Shown here: one piece after another, positions 14,076 to 25,237 of the stretch
Position numbering within the stretch: the first letter of the stretch is position 1
Layout: each line of letters opens with the position of its first letter
Source: Gnetum montanum
Lineage: Eukaryota; Streptophyta; Gnetopsida; Gnetales; Gnetaceae
Assembly: GCA_015680685.1 (NCBI GenBank)
Contig: MNCI01017812.1
Span: 74,270 to 138,269, forward strand
Direction: 5' to 3'
Length of the DNA stretch: 64,000 nt
The notes under the pieces: model-generated
Database searches by the model: none
The model's input: only the letters and a program-made list of their open reading frames with translations
Told to the model about the DNA's origin: nothing
Made by a program: the position numbers and the translations under genes

Positions 14076-14407
14076 AGCCTTCCCCCCTCAGTGTGGAAGC
14101 TTCCCCTAGCATGGAAACTAGATGCCCCCAACGTGGAAGCCACAAAGACTAGATTTCAATACTCCATGCACTCCAATGTTGATCCAACATGCTAGTGTAG
14201 AAGGTTGAAGGCCCAACATAGAAGATCTATCTCCAACATGGATGCCATTCCCCCATTACTATTTATAGTAAATGAAATGAGCATGAAGGTTTGACACTTA
14301 CTATGTATGGTAACCCCCCAAATTTTGGCACCTACCCCTCCTAAAGTGTAGCCAAAATTTGTAGCTAAACCATAGCCAATTTGTAGGAAAATTTAAGGCC
14401 AAAAAAT

Positions 14408-14414
14408 TATAAAA
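14408..14414 (+). promoter_or_regulatory. LTR B TATA box
   Basis: TATAAAA in the same context as in LTR A, followed by a shared GGTTCAACACTTT-like segment. Confidence 0.5.
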
Positions 14415-15133
14415 GCTAAACCCCAACACCATTTTGGGGTTCAACACTTTTGCAATTCTAGAATTTTTTACAATTCCACAATCTAGAGACTCTTTGGCAA
14501 TTTAAAACTTTTTGCATTTCCACATTTGGACATTTTCAAGCACTCAAGAGCTCTTGCAATCTCGCATGTTTACATTCTCTTAAACCCCAACGGGGAAGCA
14601 TTGTAGCCTTTGTAATCCCCCTTGAGACTTGTAAATTTTTGGTGTCAATGCTACATTTTTGGGGCTTCCAATCCCCAATGTGGAGCAATTTGGTAGCCAA
14701 ATTTCTTACTTTTCTCATCCCCAAGTAATAACACCAAACATTACAGATTTTTTGCAAGGAGCAGCAAAGGTTTAAAAGCATTGGGAATTTTGGATCATAT
14801 GGATCGTGAAGTAATGAATTCCAAGACCCACTAAAGTGAACCCCATACCCCTAGGCACATTTTTTTACACATTCCTCAAACTTATTCTTTATTTTTTAAA
14901 TAAAGTTTAAGGTTTCTAGTATTATGTGTAATTTGCATTTATTTTTAGTCTTCCAAATCTATAATCTCTTTGCATTTTTATTTTTACAATCTCGTTTACC
15001 CTTCTCTAAGTCCATAGGTGATTTGATAGACCATTTAGGGCACCTTGAATCCTATTTTTTGAAGACCTTGGAGACTAGGGTTAAAGTTGTATGCACTAAG
15101 ATTTTTGGTTTTCCAATGAGTAGATTTTTTAGT

Positions 15134-16448
15134 TGCTACAACTAGCACCCTCCCACAATCTCAACCGAAAGGCATTCAAACATTTCAGAAGGGAAGAATT
15201 GCTTAGAGTTTGAGGTTACCATAAGGTAGAGGATCATTCAGAAGGCTAAAGATCATCCGAAAGGCATCCAAGCCTTTTGGAAGAAAATAATTTGTTGGAG
15301 TTTGTTGCTTCCAAAAGGTAGAGGATCATCTGGTAGCAAGTTCTACATAAACTATGAGGTAGTGCAACTAGCATTCTCCTGCAATCCTAACCAAAAGGCA
15401 TTCAAACCTTTCAAAAGGGAACAATTTCTTGGAGTTTGAAGCTACTAGAAGGCAAAGGATTATCTAGAAGGCTAAAGATCATCTGAAAGACATCCAAGCC
15501 TTCCAATAGGAAATAATTGGTTGGATTTTGTAGCTTCTAGAAGGTAGAGGTTCATCTAGAAGCAAGTGCTACATAAATTGCGAGGCAATGCAACTAGCAC
15601 CCTCACATAATCCCAATTGGAAGGCATTCAATCATTCCAAAAGGGAACAATTACTTGGATTTTGAGGCTACAAGAAGATAAAGGATCATTTGGAAGGCAT
15701 CCAGGCCTTTCAAAAGGGAATAATTAGTTGGAGTTTATGGCTTCCAGAAGGTAAAGGATCATCTGGTAGCAAGTTCTACGTAAAGTATGAGGCAATGTAA
15801 CTAGCACTGCCCCATTTTCCAAATCAAAAGGAATTAAAACCTTCTAAAATGGAACAACTGCTTGGAGTTAGAGGCTATCAGAAGGCAAAGGATCATCCGA
15901 AAGGTTGAAGATCATCTGGAAGGCATCCAGGCCTTCTAGTACAAAATAATTGATTGGAGTTTTTTGCTTCTAGAAAGCAAAGGGTCATCTAGTAGCATGT
16001 GCTACATAAATTACGATATAGTGCAACTAGCACCCTCCCATAGTCCCAATCAGAAGGCATTAAAACCTTCTAGAAGGAAATAATTACTTGGAATTTGAGG
16101 CTGCCAGAAGGTAGAGGGTCTTCCAGAAGGGAATAATTGGTTTGAGTTTGTGGCTTCTGAAAGGTAGAGGATCATCCAATAGTAAGTGCTACATAAACTA
16201 CAAGGTAATGCAACTAGCACCCTCCCGTAGTCCCAACCAAAAAGCATTCAAACCTTTTGGAAGGGAATAATTACTTGGACTTTGAGGCTAGTAAAAGGTA
16301 GAGGATCATTTAGAAGCTTGAAGATCATCCAAAAGGCATCCAAGCCTTTCAAAAGAAAATAATTGATTAGAGTTTGTGGTTTCTAGAAGGCAGAGGGTCA
16401 TTCGATAGCAAGTATTATGTAAATTGTGAGGCAATGTGACTAGCACCC
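15134..16448. repeat. About 225-bp satellite array, part 1
   Basis: The landmark CAACTAGCACCCTCCC recurs near 15,140, 15,367, 15,593, 15,802, 16,026, 16,213 and 16,440, a spacing mostly of 224-226 bp. Each monomer is a diverged dimer: a half built on AAGGCATT..ACCTTCCAGAAGG, AATTGCTTGGAGTTTGAGGC and GGATCATCC, then a half built on AAGGCATCC..GCCTTCCAGTAGG, AATTGGTTGGAGTTTGTGGC and GGTCATCC. The array is cut at 16,448 by the Tat element and continues at 35,637. Confidence 0.9.
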
Positions 16449-18190
16449 TGTACTAACTGAAATCGTCGGTGTAAGGCTAGAAGGGAAAAACAAACACCGA
16501 AAGATTGTTGGACAGACACAGCTGACCCTACCTTTGCGTGAGAGCAAGTTCGAAAAGAACATTAAGGGAGAGTGCCTTGGATGGTCTACATGCAAATCAA
16601 CAAAGGACTTCCCCGAAAGTAAGCTATAGCTTACATTGGGGTTATCGTAACTAATGTTCAAATTTTAAACAATGACGCACGAAATGCAAACAGAGCATAT
16701 ATAGAACTAGTATTGTAAACAAAGCATAAACTAAATTTAAAACAGAGTAAACAATATAATGGAAGGAAAAATAAACTGTATTGTATTGCTTAGAATGAAT
16801 GTGCACTGGTCAAAGTGTAGCTGCGCGTGTGGATGGCAAGTGAAGTGTTAAGCCCCAGGGTGATATTCTTGCAGGTGCTTGGATGCTAGGAGTCAGGTGC
16901 ACTCAAGCATCCAAAAGTTGCTAGTCAGTGTTTCCTAAGCCATCAATCTTCAAAATTGCCAACCCCATTTATGTGAATGGACGGGGTATTTATAGGGTTT
17001 GGCTAGGCTCAGGCACGGAATTCATGGATGGAATCAATGGCTAAGAGATAAGAGGAAAACGGATCATGTGATAAGTGTTAGATGAATAGCTATGCATCAA
17101 TTGGACATGCATACGCGGGCTACGTTCTTGACCGGATGCACTGTATCTTACAATGTGTGTTAGCTTACGTAAGCTATCTTACGCCCATAGAAGCATATAC
17201 AATTTGGAGCGTAAGATCTTGACCAACTTACAAAAAATGTGAAAATTTACAATGAAAATGATAATGTACAACAAGAGAGATTTGACTCTGGCTCGCTTGA
17301 AACTTCTCGATCCTTGAATTGACTGCTGTAGGATGTCGATTCGAGTAGTTTTGTGGCTGTTTGAGGCATCTTTGTTTCACCAGGGCTTCGAGCATGAGTT
17401 GATTTTATCTTGGCATGTCCTCATCATGTGTTTGGCATGCTTTCGACCAGACGTGACCAATACTCACACTGCACTCATGCTGTCAACATGACCTCAACAT
17501 GAGTGAGCTAAAAATGACATATTTTACACCAAATTTTGATCTTTGATGTCTATTTCTTGAGTACAGCAATTGCATGACTATGGTTGACCTTGAGAGTGAT
17601 CTGCAAGTCAAAAATTGAGTTGGATATGCCTTGTTTTAGATCACTTTTGGTAGCTCACGCTGGACTCACACTGCTAGTGTGAGCTTAGTGTGACCACAGC
17701 GTGAGCTACAAAAACTTGCACTTTTGAACCTAAAATCTAGACTTCTGGAGGCTGGAACTTGAAGTTGTCATGAATGAACCCTGAGGATGACTTGCACCTT
17801 GAAATCAAATCATTTCGACTAAGTTTCGAGGCTCTCACAGTTGCTTATGCTGCACTCATGTTGCCAATGTGACCTTAGCATGACCATCAGTGTGAGTGAG
17901 AAAATGTGTATAATTTGTCTTGAAATTTGCATTCCTGAATGCTGAAACTTGGAGTGGACAACAATGGCCATTGAGGATGGCTTGCACCCTCAGGTTGTTA
18001 CTTGATTTTGGAGCTATTGGATTTACTCACGCTAATGGCAAGCTAGCGTGAGCAAGCTGACTTGAGCAAGCTAGCTTGAGAAGCTGGGCGTGAGCTTCAT
18101 GCCTTAGTCAAATTTTTTTCTTCTTGAAAGCTCAAAGGGACCTGATTTTTTCCTGTTTCAAAGTGTTAGGCCGAAATTAGTGTTGTTTCA
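16449..18190 (-). repeat. 3' LTR of element 2
   Basis: 1,742 bp, with TG/CA ends when read on the minus strand (TGAAACAAC to AGTACA). It aligns closely with 33,883-35,636, including the segments around GGCTAGAAGGGAAAAAC and CTTGAAAGCTCAAAGG. Short CAGCGTGAG / CTCACGCTG motifs recur in its first 700 bp. A minus-strand TATAAATA lies at 16,987-16,994. Confidence 0.92.
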
Positions 18191-18206
18191 TTGGCCCCTC
18201 TTTGTT
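18191..18206 (-). promoter_or_regulatory. Polypurine tract of element 2
   Basis: On the minus strand the LTR start TGAAAC is directly preceded by AACAAAGAGGGGCCAA, the expected plus-strand primer site. The same tract precedes LTR B of element 1. Confidence 0.8.
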
Positions 18207-19384
18207 GATGCCTGGAGGAATCCACCCAAGAGGCATCAACAAAGAAGTACAAAACACCATGAACAACCAAGTACCAAGCATTATCCATTGGCCTCTGGTT
18301 GGATGTCATCACACCATGTTTAAAAGTACATGGGATTTGGGGAAATGCAATTCAAGATGCAAGGGGATTGGTTGTAACTGGGGAAATCAAGAATTGATCA
18401 AGGGTTATAATTGCTGTTGGAATTGTGGGAGAGGAGTGCTCTCACATGAACAAGCCATATCTTTAGTTCTTGTCAGTAGCCGGTTTTCAATAGACTCGGA
18501 ACCAAGACATAGGAACTACGTTCTTTGGAGAAACAAGACTCTTGTACAATGTTTACAGGAGCCCGTTGTAAACAGCCAAAGCCACACGATGATGTGCAAC
18601 ATGATCTTTTTTAGACATGAGTGTAACTATTTTTCTAAGATAATTGCCTTCCCGCCTGGAGCTTGTATGAGAAGAGCCAATGGTCTTTGGTCTATGATGT
18701 CAAGGGGATCCTAAAGACCTTTTCCGTGCATTTTTCTCTTTGATTTTTTGTTCTTTTTTTCTTTTTTTTTCTTTTCTATTTTTGTTCTCTTTGTTTTTAT
18801 TTTTGTTTTTTGTTTTTGTTCTTTTTGGAAGAGCTTTCTTTCAGTGTTATACTCTTGTTGATGCGTTTGCATTTGTATCATGTACCGTGTATTGTGTCTT
18901 GCATTGCAATTGCTTAGAGAATCACAATGTGCAACAGTGTATCATGAGCTTTGGGATGAGTAGAATGTATCCAGGGGGTGTAATTGAATAGGATAAGGGG
19001 AACATGATGAGGAATAGGGAATGTATCGGAGTCGGGAATGTACTTATGAATGGATTGATTAACCTAGTTGCAGGTGTTAGGAAGAATGTGATACCTCGTC
19101 GTCATGATGAAGTGCATTTGTGCACGAGCGCCTCAGGTGTGTCATCCTACAAACACAACTCCAAGAAGACAAGAAAACCATAAATGATTTGGTTAACTAA
19201 GTACTTTGAAATTGAAAACAACCAAGGAGATGGAGAAACCATGTGCAATTTCAAAGTAGACAGAACAGCAGCAGCTTCATCTGGGTCCATGCGACAAATT
19301 ATGTAGTAAGTTTTTTTTGTGGAATAGGTACAGCCAATTGCAGCAACTTATCTTTTCAAATATTGCCTGGTCATTGATGATGTC
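18207..19384 (-). other. 3' untranslated region of element 2
   Basis: No retroelement domain was recognised. 18,740-18,830 is strongly T-rich on plus (purine-rich on the sense strand), common in Tat 3' regions. A plus-strand open frame of 170 codons at 18,202-18,714 starts inside the polypurine tract and matches no family I know; I treat it as chance, though antisense extra ORFs are known in Tat elements. Confidence 0.5.
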
Positions 19385-19700
19385 GTCAGTTTATAGTCTT
19401 AGTGGGCTGTTGCGGGTTAGTTTCACGTCATAACCCTTTGGATGGTGCCAGTTTAGCATCGTAGTAGACTGTGCATTGCTAGTTTATAGTTGTAGCGGAT
19501 TGTAAAGAGGCAAACTAGTTTATAGTCTTAGTGGACTCTGGATGCTAGTTTCACGTCATGGCGGAAAAATGTGGCAGTTTAGTGTCATACTGGACAGAGC
19601 TCTATGGTGTCAGTTTATTGTCATGACTCCAGGACATTCTATGGTGCTAGTTTCAAGTCATAGCCCCAGGACCGTTTTATAGTATCATTTTTAGGTCATG
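19385..19700 (-). repeat. Module-boundary short repeats after integrase
   Basis: About nine copies of a 30-40 bp unit with core AGTTTATAGTCTTAGTGG / AGTTTAGTGTCATACTGG. In reverse complement it matches the repeats bracketing pol in element 1 (CCACTAAGGCCTTAAA). The array stops just before the integrase tail. Confidence 0.8.
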
Positions 19701-19730
19701 ATGCCAGGGCCTCTACATACCTTAGATTGA

Positions 19731-21206
19731 TCAGACATAGTACCGTTTCAGGTACAGGTGATTTGTAGGATTAGCAAACTCATTCCCATCCATGTTAGTA
19801 AGTTTGAATGCCCCATTATTGTATGCTTTAATGACTAAGTAAGGCCCTTCCCAATTAGCTGAGAATTTATCTGGATGTTCACGAATGGCCTTAAGCACTA
19901 GGTCTCCTTCTTTAATTGGATGCTTATGCAAATCATGTTTGTGTCGTTGCCGCTGTTGTTTCTGGTACCACTTGATCTAATCAAGTGTTTGTACATATTC
20001 CTCCTCCACTGAGTCAAGGTCAGTAATGCGCAGTTCATTCCTTTAGCTTTCATTAAGGAGGCTTGAGAGAGCTATCTGCATCAAGGGGACCTGTAACTCT
20101 AAAGGTAAAATAGCTTCAGATCTGTATACAAGACTATATGGAGTTTTACCTGTAGATATTCAATGTGTCATCCTATATGCCCACAATGCATAGACTAATT
20201 GTTTGTGCCATCATCTCTTGCTTTGATTTAGCATCTTCTTGAGCACCATGATGATAGTTTTTTTTGTAGCCTTTGTTTGACCATTGCTCTACGAGTAGTA
20301 AGGTGACGAGAATGCATGTTTAATACCCAGGCTTTCATAGAAGCTTTTAGTATCTGCACTGCTAAACTGTGGTCCATTGTCAATAACGATGGTCATTGGA
20401 ATACCAAAACAGGTCATGATGTTTTCTATTATAAAAGTGCAGACATGTTTAGAAGTGATCTTTCTAAGGGGAATAGCTTCTACCCATTTTGTGAAATATT
20501 CAGTTGCAGTGATAATAAAGCTATGTCCTACGGAGGATGTTGGCGTTATCAGTCCAATTAAGTCTAATCCCCATCTTTGGAATGGCCATGTCATTTTTTT
20601 CGTGTGCAATTCGTTAGGTGGCACATGTATTAGGTTATCATGCCTTTGGCAAATGTCACATGTCTTGACCTTGGAGAAGCAATCGTACTCCATGTGTGGC
20701 CAGTAATAGCCCAAGCGCCTAATCTTTGTTGCCATTGCTCTGGGTGCTATGTGCCCTTCACAAAGTCCTTCGTGGACTTGTTCTACATTCTTTTGACCAT
20801 CGATTCTACTCAGGCACATCAGCAAAATGCCTTTGTAGGATTTGTGACACAAGTTGTCTCCTATTAATGTATACTTCCGAGAGTGTTTTCGCACGGCATC
20901 TTTTTGAGCATTCGTCAAATGTTGTGGAGGTTCACCTCGTAGAAGGTACTCTTTTATGTCATCGTACCATTCTATTGCATGTGTCCTGCTAACGGATGCT
21001 ATAGGGATTTCATCAAGAGCATCAGTTATAGGTTTGGCACCATTTGTTATAAAGCTAGGTAACGCATGGAACATTTCGGGTGTCATGTTTAGGGCTAGTG
21101 TAGCAAGTGCATCGACAATGGTATTTTCGCTTCTAGGGACATGTTGTATATCCACGTCTACTAATTGCTTCAGTAGATGTTTGGTCAAATCACAATATGG
21201 TTGCAA
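19731..21206 (-). pseudogene. Integrase region of element 2 pol
   Basis: Starts within the second RNase H tail (DVDIQHVPRSENTIVDALA). The HHCC zinc-binding module follows: QVHEG, GHIAPRAMA, then CDICQRH. The core has WGLDLIG for the first Asp and IVIDNGPQFSS for the second. The third catalytic residue should be Glu in a motif like NGQAEATN, but the sequence reads NGQTKATKK near 20,255-20,285, so Glu is replaced by Lys, and a stop lies just before it. A conserved C-terminal tail (GPYLVIKAYNNGAFKLTNMD) ends near 19,731. An enzyme without the third acidic residue would be inactive. Confidence 0.88.
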
Positions 21207-21760
21207 ATGGATAGCCTTACATGCGTAAACTTCTATGACTTGATTAATGACTAACTGTGAATTGCCTCGAACTACAAGTCATGCGATCCCTGAAGTTAAT
21301 GCTGCTCAAAGACCTCTAAGAAGACCTTCGTATTCTGCCATGTTATTGGTATATGGAAAGTTTAATCGGTAGGTGAAGGATTGGATTTCTCCAGAGGGGT
21401 ATGTTAAAATGGCCATAGCAATTCCTCCTCGGGAAGTTGAAGCCCCATCGAAATAAAGGATCACCTCGTAGCTATCAGGTACGGTGTCTATACTATTAAC
21501 ATTCTCATCAGGGAATTCAGGGTTAATTACTACTTGATCATGCATTGGCGAGACGATCAATTGTGTGACTATTTCTTGACCTTTTGTGGAAGATTGAGCA
21601 ACATAGTGTAGGTCAAACTTAGCGATCATCGCTTTCCACCTAGCTATCCTACTCGACTCATAGATGTTGTTAGTGATGGCACAGAGTACATTATTCTTGC
21701 AAATGATGTAAACTTGATTACGGAAGAGATAATGCCACCATTTCTTCAAGGAGAAGATGA
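21200..21760 (-). pseudogene. RNase H end and second (aRNH) RNase H domain
   Basis: The frame from 21,749 opens with the end of the first RNase H (HYLFRNQVYIICKNN, then ARWKAMIAKFDLHYV) and runs into a second, independent RNase H: ILYFDGASTSRGG, then FPYTNNMAEYEGLLRGL. The DG-AS-x2-GG and TNNxAEYExL motifs are those of the archaeal-type RNase H acquired by Tat-lineage elements, with the catalytic Asp and Glu present. The frame differs from that of the RT, so at least one frameshift lies between 22,058 and 21,749. Confidence 0.88.
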
Positions 21761-21959
21761 TGGAAAGGCATGATTTCTCTACGTCCTTGTATCATTGTTC
21801 ATAGGCAATCAAAGCATGGCTTAGGTAATATACAGGAATCTCGATTCCATCTTTACGTTTTTGACAAAGCATCGATGCAATGGAAGAATTAGAAGTTGCA
21901 AGGTAGATGTAGAAGGGTTTATCACTCTGTGGGGGATAAACGATCGGCAGTTGAGCCAG

Positions 21960-22810
21960 CTCTTGCTTTATGTGCTCGAACGCTTCCTAGCACTGTTAAG
22001 TCCATTAGAAATGCACATTCTTTCGTAATAGGTGTTGCATGGGCCTCAACTTATCCATCAGCCTTTTGATAAAGCATCTAAGAATTGTAGTCTACCTTGG
22101 AGACCACGTAGTTCGATAAGGTTTCTTGGTGGTTGCAGGTTAATTATTGCCTTAACCTTATCGGGGTCTACCTTTATCCCTATTCCAGAGACTACGAAGC
22201 CAAGCATTTTTCCCATTTTAACACCAAAGACACACTTCTTTGGGTTGAGCCTAAGGTCATATTTGAGACAACTTTTAAGCACTAGGTCCAGATCTTTTGC
22301 ATGTTGTTCAGTTGTTTTAGATTTAACCACGATGTCGTCAACGTAATCATTGAGCAAATTGAGCATGTAATCACTAAATATATATGTCATTGCTCATTGA
22401 TATGTTGTGCCTACATTTTTAAGACAAAACGACATCATCGTATAGCAGAATGTGCCCTAAGGTGTCATAAAGGTTGTTGTGACTTGATGTTCTGGGTTGA
22501 TTCTTATTTGATTGTACCCTGAAAATCCATCCATAAAGGATAATAATGCATTTCCAGCAGTCCTGTCAATAAGTTGATCGATACTAGGTAGCGGGAAGTC
22601 ATCCTTTATAGTGGCTATGTTGAGATCACGGAAGTCAATGCATATGCGTATACTACCGTTCTTCTTAGTAACTACGACAATGTTTGATACCCAGTCAAAA
22701 TAGTCAATAGCTTGAATGAAACCGGCTTGGTAGAGCTTTGTGATTTCAGCACAAACTGCTAACACTACCTTAGGTTTAACCTTTCGTGCTTTTTCCTTCA
22801 CCGATTTGAT
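21960..22810 (-). pseudogene. Reverse transcriptase domain of element 2
   Basis: One frame from 22,801 to about 22,058, with a stop near 22,457. Motifs in order: VSNIVVVTKKNGSIRICIDF, DDFPLPSIDQLID, FMDGFSGYNQIRI, the active site YVDDIVVKSK near 22,345, LNPKKCVFGV and GIKVDPDKVKAI. All are standard for Ty3/gypsy RT. The active-site Asp pair is kept, so decay is by stops and frameshift and not by loss of active-site residues. Confidence 0.93.
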
Positions 22811-23334
22811 TTTTTCACCAAGAATGATGTTGTGTTGGACAACTCAAGGGTCTAATCCTGGCATGTCAGTATATGACCATGCAAATGTTTTTATGTTGTC
22901 TTTCAACACTTCAGTGATGTCACTGACAAGTTTTGAGTCCATTAGGGCACTTAATTTCAATGTTCTATTTTCACCATTGAATGTAGTAATGGGGACTTCA
23001 ACAAGAGGATCTTCAGTAATATTATTGGCCTCTAGATCTAAAGTCTTAGTCAGATTTTTAGGTCAATCTGATGTTTCCTAAGTGGAAGCTATTAAGTTAG
23101 TATAAGTGGATGGGTCTAGATCCAAGGATTCTAGATTGATTACTCTTTTTACCTTCCCATATGGTCCACTGAGAGACAATGTTAAAAGGATATTCTTGGC
23201 GGCCATGTGTTTGCTCCTACCAATTTAAACCAGGAGCAAAGTAAGTGACGTCTGCTTGACGAAGGAGTTGTTAAATGTAAACAGGCATTGGGTAATTAAT
23301 CTATGTACTAACAAAATTGTGGGATGTAGTAGTA

Positions 23335-23380
23335 GTCATGGCAGTTTTAAGCCGTACCGGGCCAATAATATTCATGTCAT
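23335..23380 (-). repeat. Single boundary-repeat copy upstream of RT
   Basis: GGCAGTTTTAAGCCGTACCG with the following GGGCC matches the boundary-repeat core. It lies between the RT module and the antisense cargo block. Confidence 0.5.
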
Positions 23381-23754
23381 TTTGTCATTTTGATTGAGTG
23401 CATAGAGCATTTTGATGTTTATATTTTGTGCAAAAAATAAGTTTATGGGGTTTTAAAGTCTTGTGGATTTTTATGCACATCATTATGTATTTTATATGTT
23501 TATATATATATATATATTCCTTTTGTGTTGATCTTAACCTTTCTCCCCTTTCCCTTTTTTTTATTATATATTTTCTTTTTAATGTTTTGGCCTTATGTCC
23601 AGAGAATGAAATAATGAGGAATGTTAGATAATAAAGATGATGTAAATAATAATATGAAAATAAAAGTTAACCATGAACATGGTAAATTGAATAAAAATAA
23701 AAAAAATAAAATAAATTAAATTAAATTGGAAATAAAAATGGGGGTTCTAAAGGG

Positions 23755-24865
23755 ATTTTGAGGTGAAGAGGCATCATTTGTGCTAGTGTGAGTTCTTGGA
23801 TGTTTGGACTGCAGCGTGAGCTAGGGAGTGCAACGTGAGCATCAACGTCAGGGTCAGTGTGAGCTACAATGTGTGTTACAAGGCAGCCATGAAGGGCAAA
23901 GGGAAAGCAAGCTGAGGCAAAGGGAAGAGGCAAGCAAATCTGGCATTCATGGAGGAGAGTGAAGAGTTACTCCAACGTCTCCCCCAAGCCAAGATTCCAA
24001 CATGGGATGGAGCTCTACACAAGTAGATTTGTTTCCTCTTGTTTTTCTCTAGTATTCTGTTCACAGTGTGACTTCTATGGCTGTGATTTTGGGTTGTTTT
24101 TGGGGATTCAAGGCTTGTTTTTGGGATTTGTGGTTTGCCATTTTTTGTTGTTGTCAGCATGAGCGGTTCAGGGCATGATTGGGACGAATAAGAGCAAGTT
24201 AGATTTTTTTTTTGTTTTTTTCATTTTCATATGGGATGGGTGCAGCGTGACTGCTAGGGCTTTCTAGGCAGCGTGAGTGCAGGGTTCCTTGTGCAGCATG
24301 AGCTTTCAGGGCTTCCAGGGCAATGTGAGCTTTCAGCCAGGCCCCAACGTGCGTTCCAAGGATGACCAGCGTGAGTGACAGGCCAATGCAAGCCAACATA
24401 ACTGGTTTAGGGTGTGAGTGCCCAGGGAAGTGCAGGGCGAGTTTTTTTTTTCTAGGGCAATGTGAGCTGTGTTGCAGGGGGAGGCCTATTTTTTTTCTTT
24501 GTGGCAATGTGAGCTGCGTTGCAGGGGAGGCCTATTTTTCTTTGTTTTTGGTAGCGTGAGCTACATTGTAGGGGATGCCTTATTTTTTTTGGCAGTGTGA
24601 CCTCTCCAAGGCAGCGTGACTGCTAGAGGGAAGCTCAGCATGAGTGCAAGCCAAGGTTAGTTTCCAATGTCAGTGCCAGGGCTTCCTAGGCAACATGAGC
24701 TGCAGGCAACGTGAGTAAGCCAAGGAAACCCCAGCATGAGTGCCTGGGAGACAGGCACAGCGTGAGTTGCTAGGATCAGGCCCAGCATGAGTTATTGGGT
24801 GTGAGTTGCTAAGATCAGGCCCAACATGAATTACTAGGCAGCTACAGCATGAGTTCCTAGTAATG
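23755..24865 (-). repeat. CAGCGTGAG-rich spacer
   Basis: More than twenty loosely spaced copies of CAGCGTGAG / CAATGTGAG / CAGCATGAG, often followed by TGC or CTG and separated by AGGC-type spacers. The same word recurs in the LTRs and in the leader at 33,410-33,600. No coding potential is evident. It separates the RT module from the antisense cargo. Confidence 0.75.
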
Positions 24866-25237
24866 TGAAGATGTGGATTGTTTACTAAGATGTTTATTAT
24901 TTGCTGGTTTTATGTCTACATCATTTATTATTTTCTTGGGATAGATAATTTAAATATGTTTCTATGTTTTTTCTAAGTTTATGTTGAATCCGTGAATGTT
25001 TACATTTTCACACTTATGTATTCATTTTACGTTGCCTGTAATAAATTACTCTGTAAAAAAATTTCAATGTACCCCAACGAGCGTTAAATACACCAAATAA
25101 TATTGGTGTCCTTGTCTCATGGGGAGAAGCTGTATATTTGAATGTTGTTTATGTGTGTTTTTTTTTTGGGTTATGTGATTTCATACTATTGTTAGCACTT
25201 AGACTCTTTACTTACCTAATGTTTTGGCTGTATGCAG

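Larger units (their letters stand above)
7250..15133 (+). mobile_element. Decayed Tat-lineage Ty3/gypsy retrotransposon (element 1)
   Basis: In order: short module-boundary repeats, a pol block (RT, RNase H, second RNase H, integrase), the boundary repeats again, a polypurine tract, an LTR, then a second copy of the boundary repeat, polypurine tract and LTR. The pol block aligns by eye with that of the 16.4-35.6 kb element along its whole length, so both belong to one broad family (Tat/Ogre-like, from the second RNase H). Many in-frame stops show long inactivity. No 5' LTR, gag or protease was found, so the left limit is uncertain. Confidence 0.75.
13434..15133 (+). repeat. LTR copy B of element 1
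   Basis: Begins after the polypurine tract with TCAAACACC and aligns by eye with LTR A: shared blocks include AAACTTCATTGTAAATGTGA, GAAAAATGCCTC and AATGCCTTTTGGAATGC. It is distinguished from copy A by a 36-bp minisatellite expansion. Its right end merges directly into the satellite array. Confidence 0.7.

Noticed and set aside
13744-14109. 121-codon frame with repeated MHGGKAHLPP
   Set aside because: A by-product of a 36-bp minisatellite in a retroelement LTR; it has no start context or homologue.
15134-16448. CRISPR-like regular repeats
   Set aside because: Repeats are about 225 bp, imperfect and without unique spacers; this is satellite DNA in a plant genome.
18202-18714. 170-codon plus-strand frame just after the 3' LTR of element 2
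   Set aside because: It begins within the polypurine tract and matches no family I know; the length is not remarkable for a 64-kb window. It is kept only as a note in the 3' untranslated entry.
20316-21228. Plus-strand frames over the integrase region
   Set aside because: Antisense shadows of the minus-strand pol, which carries the recognisable motifs.
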